Positions 40,614-47,651 of a DNA stretch of 64,000 nt are shown here, piece by piece. The DNA lies in NCBI GenBank assembly GCA_001534745.1, contig CP013997.1, positions 4,402,001 to 4,466,000 of the forward strand, read 5' to 3'. The DNA comes from Pseudomonas monteilii. GTDB taxonomy: Bacteria > Pseudomonadota > Gammaproteobacteria > Pseudomonadales > Pseudomonadaceae. Below the pieces are notes generated by a model, which ran no database searches, was not told where the DNA came from, and saw only the letters and a list, made by a program, of their open reading frames with translations. Position 1 is the first letter of the stretch. Every line of letters begins with the position of its first letter. Position numbers and translations under genes: made by a program.

Positions 40614-41177
40614 CTACGCGTCTTCCGCCGCCCGGACACGGGCCGGATTGCCCATGACCACCGTCCCGGCCGGCACGTCGTGGGTCACCACGCTGCCCGC
40701 CCCGACCACGGCGTCATCGCCGATGGTGATGCCGGGCAGGATGATCGCCCCGCCGCCGATCCAGACGTTGTTGCCGAGGGTCACCGGCTTGCCGCTTTCC
40801 AGTCCCGTACGGCGAATGCCGGCCTGCTGGGGATGGTCGACCGTGTAGATGTGCACGCCTGGGCCGATGTGGCAGTCCTCGCCGATATGGACCGGGAGCA
40901 CGTCGAGGATCACACAGCCGAAATTCAGGAAGCTGCGCGCGCCGACGCTGATGTTGTAGCCATAGTCGCAGTAGAACGGCGGACGAATCGTCACCGCCTC
41001 GCCGACCGCCGCGAAATGCGCATCGAGCAGCCCGCTGCGCAGGTCCTGATTGGCCACGTCGCTGGTGTTGTAGTGCTGCATCCACTGGGCATTGGCGGTC
41101 TGCTCGGCCAGCAGTTCCGGGCAGGTCGGCCGGTAGAGCAGGCCACTGAGCATCTTCTGTTTTTCGGTCAGCTGCAT
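40614..41177 (-). CDS. maltose O-acetyltransferase-type hexapeptide transferase
   Basis: 187 aa from ATG 41177, with AAGGAT upstream. Left-handed beta-helix acetyltransferase: N-terminal 'MLSGLLYRPTCPELLAEQ' and the hexapeptide runs 'IHIG…'-like 'IGEDCHIGPGVHIYTVDHP', 'IGGGAIILPGITIGDDAVVG' and 'VVTHDVPAGTVVMGNPA'. The catalytic His in 'TVDH' is present. It uses acetyl-CoA to acetylate sugars (Maa/NodL group); the exact acceptor is unknown. Confidence 0.9.
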   Translation of the reverse strand: MQLTEKQKMLSGLLYRPTCPELLAEQTANAQWMQHYNTSDVANQDLRSGLLDAHFAAVGEAVTIRPPFYCDYGYNISVGARSFLNFGCVILDVLPVHIGEDCHIGPGVHIYTVDHPQQAGIRRTGLESGKPVTLGNNVWIGGGAIILPGITIGDDAVVGAGSVVTHDVPAGTVVMGNPARVRAAEDA

Positions 41178-41328
41178 GGGGGATCCTTCAAGGCAGGGCT
41201 GGGCGCGACAGGCGTCGAAGATCGGACCGTGGGGAGGGGGAGAATGCACAAGGATTTTGCAGGTGTGTGGTTTGGCAAGCGGGCCTTAGCTCGAACGCAT
41301 CGTCAAACGACTAGCGCTTGGCTGCCGC

Positions 41329-41736
41329 TCATAGTCGCGTAATCTTCACAGCGCCGCCTGCCAGGACGAGCCATACAAATCCGATTGTATTGAGCCATGA
41401 GGAGATCAATATCTTGCGCCTTAAGCTTGCCGGAAAGGCGTCATAATCTTGCACGTCCAGCCACCCTCTTTTAATAAAGTACTTAGGCCATATGAATAAT
41501 GCGCTGACCATAGAAATAAGCATGACCTTCGACCGCAGACTGTTTCCACGCCATACCTTATTAAAGCTTGGCAACGCTGGACTTCTTGCCAATGCACGCA
41601 GCATGCTATCGAAATTGCCTGACAAGATAATATGCACATCAACCCCTAGCGCGATCACGATAAAGACGAAGGGTGCTGCAACAAAGGCCAACCCCCAAAG
41701 CGAATGTAGAAAATCAGTCAATAAATGTATGATCAT
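41329..41736 (-). CDS. Small membrane protein, candidate immunity protein of the adjacent PAAR effector
   Basis: 135 aa from ATG 41736 (AGGAGAGG 9 bases upstream). Three or four hydrophobic segments (~residues 8–34, 58–80, 108–130) and a conserved motif 'IKRGWLDVQDYDAFPASLRR…SSWLN'. Its start lies 22 bases inside the end of the effector gene, so translation is coupled, the normal design of toxin–immunity pairs. It is paralogous to the protein at 43473–43859, sharing 'IKRGxLDxxDxxAFPxxLRR' and 'SSWL'. Multi-pass membrane immunity fits a membrane-damaging effector. Function is inferred from position and topology. Confidence 0.65.
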   Translation of the reverse strand: MIIHLLTDFLHSLWGLAFVAAPFVFIVIALGVDVHIILSGNFDSMLRALARSPALPSFNKVWRGNSLRSKVMLISMVSALFIWPKYFIKRGWLDVQDYDAFPASLRRKILISSWLNTIGFVWLVLAGGAVKITRL

Positions 41737-43171
41737 AGATAACCTCTCCTGCGTAGTCGCCCAGGTGTTCACCTGCCCGCGTCCCTACCGAAGCACCTGT
41801 CCAAGCGCCTGCACCTACGACAGCCACGCTACAGACAAGGGTGCGCATTGGTGAAACACTGAGGCACAGTCTGCCAGCAGCTAGGGTTGATAGCCTGCTA
41901 CCCATTGCGCCCCCAGCAAAACCGCCACCGAAACTTGAAGCTTCGGTGATTGTTATCTTCTTACAAGCTTCATCGCGCCCAGCAGCGCAAACTTCTTTTA
42001 TTTTAAGCGCAGACGAAACACCACCTATGCCGACGCCGATATATCCTCCTGCATTCAAATATTTGCCCATCGCTGACACCTTATCCATGTGCGTTGCATA
42101 GCCCGGTATCTCACCCGCCACACCTGCCTTACTCCAGTGATGCACAAGACTTTTCGAGGAAATGCCCAGATCACGGCGTAGCGTGTCATAGCTTCCAAGC
42201 TCCATGCGCTTGTTCAAAAACCCGGCTTTCAGCTGAGCTTCCAGATCCTTGAGTATTGCTTTACGCTGATCAAAGAACGCCTGGCTTTGAAGTTTCCCTG
42301 TCTGGTTAAACTCATCCTTGTGCAACTGCGACAACGCATTCAGACTGCGCGAAACATCGTCCAGAATCTTTCTCGCCATCGCCTCCACCACGCCCATGGC
42401 GCTACTCGCCTTGCCCAACAGTGCAGCGATTTCCGGCAAGTTGCGCGTCATGAAGTCCGCCTCCTCGACACTCAGCGAAGACACGTGTCGCCGTACGTTT
42501 TCCGCCGCAGCCATCAATTGCGCCTCCATCCGACTACACGCCTGCTGACTGTCGGGATCGGCCAGCACGAACATCTCGCCTGCCTTGAAGCCTTCGTCGA
42601 ACGTGGGATTCAGCCGCTTTACATACTCGATGGGCATCTTCAACTGCCGGTCCGACAGATAGAACAGAACGTCTGGACCGGACATGCTGCGCGGAACGAT
42701 GAAGAAACCCGGCTCGAGCGTGCCCAGTGGTGCGACGAACATGGGTTCGGGAGATGTCGGTTGAAGGGAGGCAGGTTGGGACAGTCGAGGCTGTAGGGAT
42801 TGAGGGATGGAGGTGGAGGTGGAGGTGGAGGTGGTTGACTCCGCATTGGCGGTGTTTTCCTTGGACGCCCGCCCGTTACCAGGGCTCTCGTGCAACGGCG
42901 CGACGACTCGATTGGCGCCGGACGGGCACCCACACGCCACCAGCGCTCCGTCGGTCGCGACCATGCGATCGTCGCTGAGAAAATGCGGACAACCTTCGAC
43001 GACGACGCCAGGCTCGCCACATTCCGGGCACTCGGTCGTGGTGTCGCCTTCGCGCAGGACGTTCTGGCCACCTGCTAGATAAGATCTGCCACTGGCGATG
43101 CAAACGGCGCTTGTTGTGGTGTGATCTCCGTCAAGGGCCTGGCCTTTGCCGTCCAGAATCACGCGCGTCAT
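41714..43171 (-). CDS. PAAR-domain protein, probable T6SS effector with glycine-zipper C-terminus
   Basis: 485 aa from ATG 43171, with GGGAG in place; a GTG/ATG at 43195 lacks one. Order: a PAAR-type tip domain (residues ~1–85, 'GQALDGDHTTTSA', 'VLREGDTTTECPECGEPG', 'DGALVACGCPSG') with Cys pairs for metal; a Ser/Thr-rich linker from a 6-bp DNA repeat; a LysM-like segment ('PIEYVKRLNPTFDEGFKAGE'); a helical middle (~205–330); and a C-terminal region with Gly/Ala-rich hydrophobic stretches ('GGYIGVGIGGVSSALK', 'GGGFAGGAMGSRL', 'VVGAGAWTGASVGTRAGEH'). PAAR tips load onto VgrG; a glycine-zipper end suggests a membrane pore toxin. No VgrG or T6SS core gene is in the window. Confidence 0.8.
   Translation of the reverse strand: MTRVILDGKGQALDGDHTTTSAVCIASGRSYLAGGQNVLREGDTTTECPECGEPGVVVEGCPHFLSDDRMVATDGALVACGCPSGANRVVAPLHESPGNGRASKENTANAESTTSTSTSTSIPQSLQPRLSQPASLQPTSPEPMFVAPLGTLEPGFFIVPRSMSGPDVLFYLSDRQLKMPIEYVKRLNPTFDEGFKAGEMFVLADPDSQQACSRMEAQLMAAAENVRRHVSSLSVEEADFMTRNLPEIAALLGKASSAMGVVEAMARKILDDVSRSLNALSQLHKDEFNQTGKLQSQAFFDQRKAILKDLEAQLKAGFLNKRMELGSYDTLRRDLGISSKSLVHHWSKAGVAGEIPGYATHMDKVSAMGKYLNAGGYIGVGIGGVSSALKIKEVCAAGRDEACKKITITEASSFGGGFAGGAMGSRLSTLAAGRLCLSVSPMRTLVCSVAVVGAGAWTGASVGTRAGEHLGDYAGEVIYDHTFID
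42809..42832 (-). repeat. Hexanucleotide repeat (GGAGGT)x4 in the effector linker
   Basis: Four perfect GGAGGT units on the plus strand encode a Ser-Thr repeat on the minus strand. Changes in unit number would keep the frame and alter linker length. Confidence 0.85.
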
Positions 43172-43195
43172 GTGCGAGCTCCCTGTGCGAAACAC

Positions 43196-43290
43196 TGGAA
43201 ACTAGCAGACTTAGAAGAATTCTTTACAAGGAGGGTTTGATTTGGGAAATGTACTACACCATTTTCAGAAATACTGAGAAGCTGAGCTTC
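43196..43290 (-). promoter_or_regulatory. Upstream region of the PAAR effector, duplicated at 43963–44055
   Basis: Shares with the second locus CTAGCAGAC, TGATTTGGGAAATG, ACTACA and ATTTTCAGAAA followed by CTGAGAA, in the same order. The conservation of an upstream non-coding segment indicates it is the promoter of the locus and that the whole unit was duplicated. The remainder of 43291–43472 shows no feature. Confidence 0.6.
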
Positions 43291-43472
43291 ACAGCCTAGC
43301 TAAACCGACCTATGGAACTCGAGCCAGCCTTGCTGTCTTGCATTGATAGACCAGCGTGACCGTGAAACGATCCAACACTTTACTACTCAGGCAGACGTTC
43401 GACTTCAGTTTCCACTTAAGCATTGACGACACAGCCGGCTTAAGACATAGAAACCAGTTGCAATCCAGCAGG

Positions 43473-43859
43473 CTACAGGTAGGTCAGTACGCTTACCAAA
43501 AAAGTGCAACCCCCAAAGCCTACGAACAGCAGCCACGACGAGACCTGCATGATTCGCCTTAAACGTTTCGGAAACGCTTTCATGTCTGCCGCATCGAGAA
43601 TACCTCTTTTTATCGCATATCGGTGATAGACCATCACGCCCGCCATGGCAGAGACCACCCAGAAGCGTGCCCTTAGCGTCCGGCTTCCCCATAGACGTAA
43701 GTAAAGCCTCAGGCCTGCACTGTTTTCGAATGAAAGCAGCATGACGCTATAGTGCTTTGAGTTCGCGACGTAGAGTTCTATAGACATGCCTATCGCGCAC
43801 AGCATTGCTGAGCCAAGCAAGGCAAACAGTACACAGTCGCTTGCTCCCCACTCACTCAT
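43473..43859 (-). CDS. Orphan immunity-like membrane protein (paralogue of 41329–41736)
   Basis: 128 aa from ATG 43859, which overlaps the stop of the upstream effector remnant; a TTG six codons earlier is possible. Hydrophobic stretches at about residues 10–30, 63–80 and 105–126 suggest three membrane spans. It shares 'IKRGxLDxxDxxAFPxxLRR' and 'SSWL' with the downstream immunity-like protein. No intact toxin partner is upstream, only a 30-codon remnant. The frame is intact, which suggests the immunity function is still selected. Confidence 0.65.
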   Translation of the reverse strand: MSEWGASDCVLFALLGSAMLCAIGMSIELYVANSKHYSVMLLSFENSAGLRLYLRLWGSRTLRARFWVVSAMAGVMVYHRYAIKRGILDAADMKAFPKRLRRIMQVSSWLLFVGFGGCTFLVSVLTYL

Positions 43860-43944
43860 TGATAGCGCGCTCGTCAATCATTTGCCCGCCGTGTTCGCCT
43901 GCTAGAGTGCCCAGCACACCACTAAACGATTCGTTGCAAAGCAT
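43852..43944 (-). pseudogene. Effector remnant: start and C-terminus joined, body missing
   Basis: A 30-codon open frame, ATG at 43944, TGA at 43852–43854, too short for most gene callers. The bases before the ATG (…CACGGGAGTTCGAAATG) align with the intact effector's ribosome site and start (…CACAGGGAGCTCGCACATG). Its C-terminal part 'SGVLGTLAGEHGGQMIDE' resembles the intact effector's 'TGASVGTRAGEHLGDYAGEVIYD'. The stop overlaps the immunity ATG, as in the intact pair. The simplest reading is an in-frame internal deletion of an effector. Confidence 0.65.
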
Positions 43945-43962
43945 TTCGAACTCCCGTGTCAA

Positions 43963-44055
43963 ACCAAGGAAGCTAGCAGACGACGCATGAAATGTTTTCC
44001 CGTAGAGGTGATTTGGGAAATGGACTACATGATTTTCAGAAAACCCTGAGAAAAA
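43963..44055 (-). promoter_or_regulatory. Upstream region of the effector remnant (second copy)
   Basis: Counterpart of 43196–43290: CTAGCAGAC, then TGATTTGGGAAATGGACTACA and ATTTTCAGAAAACCCTGAGAA. The rest of the gap to 44185 holds only the ribosome site of the ATPase gene. Confidence 0.55.
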
Positions 44056-44185
44056 ACCCTTTCAGATAAAGCAATCCTGCTCATAGATAACTATCTAGGC
44101 GTGCTTAAGTAAACAGTGAGCGCTCCGATTAGATGCATTTTCCATTAGCCTTACTGAGATTTTCAACGCGCCCAGGAGCGCCACC

Positions 44186-44914
44186 ATGAGCCCCCTCCTG
44201 ATCGACGTACGCCTCAAAGCCGACGCTGCACCTCCAACCTTCATGGAAAACCTGTTCCCGCTGACCTTTACCCATCGCATTACCGTCATCACCGGAGAAA
44301 ACGGAAGTGGCAAGTCCACGTTGCTCGAGGCCCTCGCGATCAAGCTGGGCTGCAATGCCGAGGGTGGGGGTCGGAACTTTCGTTTCCAAACCGAGGCCAC
44401 GCACTCCGAGCTGTTCGAGCACGTTACGTTATCGAAGGGTTACCGTAAGGAAAAAGACCTGTTCTTTTACCGTGCCGAGACGTTCTACAACCTCAACACC
44501 GAGGTGCGCCGGCTTGATGAAGCGCCGAGTTTCGATGCGAAGATTTCCACGTACTACGGCGGCAAGGATCTGCACGCGCAATCCCACGGCGAAGCCATGG
44601 AGGCGTTGTATACCTATCGCTTCAAACCCAACGGCCTGTACCTGCTCGACGAGCCGGAAGCGTCGTTGTCCCCCACGCGTCAGTTGGCGTTCATCCTGCG
44701 TATCGTCGAACTCGCCGGGCAAGGTGCCCAGTTCATCATCGCGACGCATTCACCGCTGCTGATGTTCATCCCCGGCTGCCAAGTGCTCGCCATCGACAAC
44801 GGTAGCATCGGCCCGATCGACGCCGAGGCCTCGGTGGCCGTAGGGGTCTACAAAGCCGTGATCAATTCGAAAGGAGACTACGTCAGGCGATTGGTCGACG
44901 AGGAAGAGGCATGA
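44186..44914 (+). CDS. AAA/ABC-type ATPase of unknown role
   Basis: 242 aa; ATG after AGGAGCGCCACC. Walker A 'GENGSGKSTLLEALAIKLG', a signature-like 'SHGEAMEALYTYRF', Walker B 'GLYLLDEPEASLSP' and the switch His in 'IIATHSPLLMF' show an ABC/SMC-like nucleotide-binding domain without membrane or coiled-coil parts. It is compact like stand-alone 'predicted ATPase' (COG3910) proteins. No adjoining nuclease is seen. Lies divergently next to the effector/immunity region, with 240 bases between. Confidence 0.88.
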   Translation: MSPLLIDVRLKADAAPPTFMENLFPLTFTHRITVITGENGSGKSTLLEALAIKLGCNAEGGGRNFRFQTEATHSELFEHVTLSKGYRKEKDLFFYRAETFYNLNTEVRRLDEAPSFDAKISTYYGGKDLHAQSHGEAMEALYTYRFKPNGLYLLDEPEASLSPTRQLAFILRIVELAGQGAQFIIATHSPLLMFIPGCQVLAIDNGSIGPIDAEASVAVGVYKAVINSKGDYVRRLVDEEEA

Positions 44915-44950
44915 AAAGGCGCACGCCTGGATTCAAGCCCTCCGCATCGT

Positions 44951-44980
44951 TTCAAAACAAAGGGGCCGCATGGCGGCCCC
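44951..44980 (-). terminator. Rho-independent terminator of metQ
   Basis: On the minus strand GGGGCCGC-cat-GCGGCCCC followed by TTTGTTTTG. It is placed 31 bases after the metQ stop and could also act on the convergent ATPase transcript. Confidence 0.85.
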
Positions 44981-45011
44981 GATCATTCATTCGACAGGTG
45001 TCACACGACCA

Positions 45012-45797
45012 TCAGAACGCTGGCAACACCGCGCCCTGGTATTTCTTCTCGATGAACGCCTTCACTTCCGGGCTGGTCAGCGCCTTGGCCAGTTTCTGCA
45101 TGGCGTCGCTGTCCTTGTTGTCAGGACGGGCGACCAGGAAGTTCACGTAAGGCGAGTCGCTGCCTTCGATCACCAGGGCGTCCTTGGCCGGGTTCAGGCC
45201 GGCTTCGAGGGCGTAGTTGGTGTTGATCATGTCCAGGTCGACCTGATCCAGCACACGCGGCAGCATGGCCGATTCCAGTTCGCGGAATTTCAGCTTTTTA
45301 GGGTTCTCGGCGATGTCCTTGGGCGTGGCCAGGGCGTTCTTCGGGTCCTTCAGGGTGATCAGCCCGGCCTTCTGCAGCAGAATCAACGCACGGCCACTGT
45401 TGCTGCCTTCGTTGGGAATGGCCACGGTCGCGCCATCCTTCAGCTCGTCCAGGCTCTTGACCTTCTTGGAGTAGCCGCCGAAGGGTTCGACGTGCACGCC
45501 GACCACGGTTTCCAGGTGGGTGCCCTTGCCTTCGTTGAAGCTCTTGAGGTACGGCAGGGTCTGGAAGTAGTTGGCATCCAGACGCTTCTGGTCGACCTGC
45601 ACGTTGGGCTGGACGTAGTCGGTGAAGACTTTGATCTCCAGGTCCACGCCTTCCTTGGCCAGGGTCGGCTTGACCAGTTCGAGGATCTCGGCGTGCGGCA
45701 CGGGGGTGGCGGCCACGATCAGCTTCTCGGCGGCCTGGGCCAGGGAGCTCAGGGACAGCGCGGCAGCGAGGGCGGTCAACAGCAGGGTGTTTTTCAT
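45012..45797 (-). CDS. metQ: D-methionine-binding lipoprotein-type substrate-binding protein MetQ
   Basis: 261 aa from ATG 45797. Signal peptide 'MKNTLLLTALAAALSLSSLAQAA' (1–23, without a lipobox Cys), then the NLPA family sequence 'LIVAATPVPHAEILELVKP', 'VFTDYVQPNVQVDQKRLDAN', 'GATVAIPNEGSNSGRALILL' and 'VDLDMINTNYALEAGLNP'. It would deliver methionine to an ABC importer, but metN and metI are absent here, so it is an orphan or works with a permease elsewhere. It follows the sigma-54 AAA+ gene by 139 bases; the gap holds a 15-bp palindrome and a motif shared with the cystine carrier. Confidence 0.9.
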   Translation of the reverse strand: MKNTLLLTALAAALSLSSLAQAAEKLIVAATPVPHAEILELVKPTLAKEGVDLEIKVFTDYVQPNVQVDQKRLDANYFQTLPYLKSFNEGKGTHLETVVGVHVEPFGGYSKKVKSLDELKDGATVAIPNEGSNSGRALILLQKAGLITLKDPKNALATPKDIAENPKKLKFRELESAMLPRVLDQVDLDMINTNYALEAGLNPAKDALVIEGSDSPYVNFLVARPDNKDSDAMQKLAKALTSPEVKAFIEKKYQGAVLPAF

Positions 45798-45871
45798 GGG
45801 AGATCCTTGCACAACGAATGCCGCTGAAGCGGCGAGCCAAAGGAGAGTGTGCGGACAATACCTGTAATTTT

Positions 45872-45886
45872 TATTACTCAGTAATA
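45872..45886. promoter_or_regulatory. metQ upstream palindrome and shared motif
   Basis: TATTACT-C-AGTAATA is a perfect 7-bp-arm palindrome. Further upstream, ATTCCATTTGG at 45905–45915 repeats the motif at 13436–13446 exactly. Both are AT-rich islands in GC-rich DNA, as expected of regulator sites for sulfur starvation. Confidence 0.45.
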
Positions 45887-45936
45887 TCTTTTAGTTGCCT
45901 CTATATTCCATTTGGTTTCATCTCAGATCCTGTGCT

Positions 45937-46878
45937 TCATTGACCTGGCAAACGCGCCAACGCGGCTTCCAACACACGGCGTACCCCTTCGACCGTAGAC
46001 GGCTCGCGCACCTGCGTCAGTTGCTCGAGTACGGTTTCCAGACTGGCCAAGGGCGCGGTATCGGGTAGCCCGAGGTGCTCCGGCAATACTTCATCGCCCT
46101 GCCCCACCAGCAGCGCAAAGTGAATGACGTTTTCCAGTTCCCGCGTGTTGCCTGGCCAGGTGTGGGCTTCGAGAGCCAACTGGGCGGCCTCGCCGATCAA
46201 CGGCAGGGGACGGCCCAGGCGCGCACTGTAGATGCCGACGAAGTAGTCGGCCAACGGCAGGATGTCGCCGACCCGCTCACGCAGGGCCGGCAGCTCGAGT
46301 TCGCCCTCGTGCAGGGACTGGTACAACCGTTCATTGAATCGACCTGCCGCAACCGCCTTGGACAGGTCGATGCTGGAGGCGGCCACCAGGCGAACGTCGA
46401 CCGGCAACGGATGGGCAGCGCCCACACGCGTGACTTCCCGGTGTTCCAGCGCGGCCAACAGTTTGGCCTGGATCGTCAGCGGCAGGTCGGCGATCTCGTC
46501 CAGGTATAAGGTGCCGCCGTTGGCCGAGCCGAACCAGCCTGCGCGGCTGCTGGCCGTACCGCCCTGGGCGCCGGCGGTGTAGCCGAACAGTTCGGCATCG
46601 GCATAGGTCGGGCTGATGGCCGCGCAATTGACCGAGACGAACAGCCCGGCTCGGTCGCTGGCGCGATGGACCTGCCGGGCCAGCAGCTCCTTGCCGGTGC
46701 CGGTCTCGCCGCGAATCAGCACGGGTAGCGGCAAGCGCGCCACCTGCTCGAGTCGCTCACGCAACGCACGGGAGCGCGGATCGACGAACACCAGGGCCTT
46801 GGCGCGAATGCTCAGCGGGCTCTTGTCCAGCTCGGGGAAGGTCAGCAGAGGCTGGCCGAAAACAGGGTGCACACTCAT
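45937..46878 (-). CDS. Sigma-54-type AAA+ regulator lacking sensor, GAFTGA and HTH
   Basis: 313 aa; ATG 46878 after GGGAGTTCGTC. It is a bare AAA+ module: Walker A 'GETGTGKELLARQVH', Walker B 'GGTLYLDEIADLP', the Arg region 'FNERLYQSL', and sensor II 'WPGNTRELENVIHFAL'. The loop that contacts sigma-54 is not GAFTGA: after 'AELFGYTA' it reads GAQGGT. After sensor II only ~60 residues follow with no Fis-like helix-turn-helix. It resembles SfnR-group regulators of sulfur-source use by position next to metQ. Without a DNA-binding end it may need a partner or act otherwise; this is inference. Confidence 0.85.
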   Translation of the reverse strand: MSVHPVFGQPLLTFPELDKSPLSIRAKALVFVDPRSRALRERLEQVARLPLPVLIRGETGTGKELLARQVHRASDRAGLFVSVNCAAISPTYADAELFGYTAGAQGGTASSRAGWFGSANGGTLYLDEIADLPLTIQAKLLAALEHREVTRVGAAHPLPVDVRLVAASSIDLSKAVAAGRFNERLYQSLHEGELELPALRERVGDILPLADYFVGIYSARLGRPLPLIGEAAQLALEAHTWPGNTRELENVIHFALLVGQGDEVLPEHLGLPDTAPLASLETVLEQLTQVREPSTVEGVRRVLEAALARLPGQ

Positions 46879-46938
46879 GACGAACTCCCGCCCTGGACAC
46901 GAGGACCGGGCGTTGTGGCATCGACGGATGAAAACGCT

Positions 46939-47520
46939 TCAGGCGCGACGCAGACCGCGCTGTTCGATACGGCTTTGCAGGCGGTAAAGGTAGGCGAAAC
47001 CCTGTTCCCAGCGTTCATGGCCCGACCTGACGTTGATGTGACCGGCATTGGACAGCAGCCCGGTTTCCGCACCCCAGGCCCGTGCCAGGTACAAGGCACG
47101 CGGGACGCTGACCGCCGGATCGTTGTCGGAACTGACCACCTGGCTGGGGAAAGGCAGCCGCTGCAGAGGGATCGGTGCGAAGTTGCGCAAGGCAGGCGCA
47201 CAGGCCGGACGCTCGACGTCGGCCGGTGCCACCAGCAAGGCCCCCTGCACCCGACGCAGCAGGCGCGGGCTGGCCTGGGCTGCCCACTGCGCGACGGTGA
47301 TGCAACCCAGGCTGTGGGCAATCAGGATCACGGGCGAAGGCTCGGCATCGATGGCCTGCTCCAGCGTACGCACCCACTCATGGCGCTGGGGCGTGAGCCA
47401 ATCGCGCTGCTCGACGCGCAGGCTGTTGGGCAGGCTGCGTTGCCAATGGCTTTGCCAATGATTGTCTGGCGATCCTTGCCAACCCGGCACAATGAGGTAG
47501 CGAATGGATTCGTTGCGCAT
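46939..47520 (-). CDS. RBBP9/YdeN family alpha/beta hydrolase
   Basis: 193 aa from ATG 47520 after GGAGGCG. 'YLIVPGWQGSPDNHWQSHWQ' begins the family; the nucleophile elbow is 'LIAHSLGCITVAQWA', the acid is in 'SSDNDPAVSV', and the catalytic His is in 'SNAGHINVRSGHERWEQG'. Members are serine hydrolases of unclear substrate. It lies 60 bases upstream of the sigma-54 AAA+ gene on the same strand and may form an operon with it and metQ. Its promoter region (47521–47600) is AT-rich. Confidence 0.9.
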   Translation of the reverse strand: MRNESIRYLIVPGWQGSPDNHWQSHWQRSLPNSLRVEQRDWLTPQRHEWVRTLEQAIDAEPSPVILIAHSLGCITVAQWAAQASPRLLRRVQGALLVAPADVERPACAPALRNFAPIPLQRLPFPSQVVSSDNDPAVSVPRALYLARAWGAETGLLSNAGHINVRSGHERWEQGFAYLYRLQSRIEQRGLRRA

Positions 47521-47651
47521 GGGGGACGCCTCCACTGAGGTTTTGCGTGCTTAGTAGTCAGTATAAAGGCGCTGCTTTGAGCGTAAAGGAATAAGAAGCT
47601 ATTTGTTAATAACCTAAATGAACATGAACGAAGTACTGGCTTTCGATAGCG

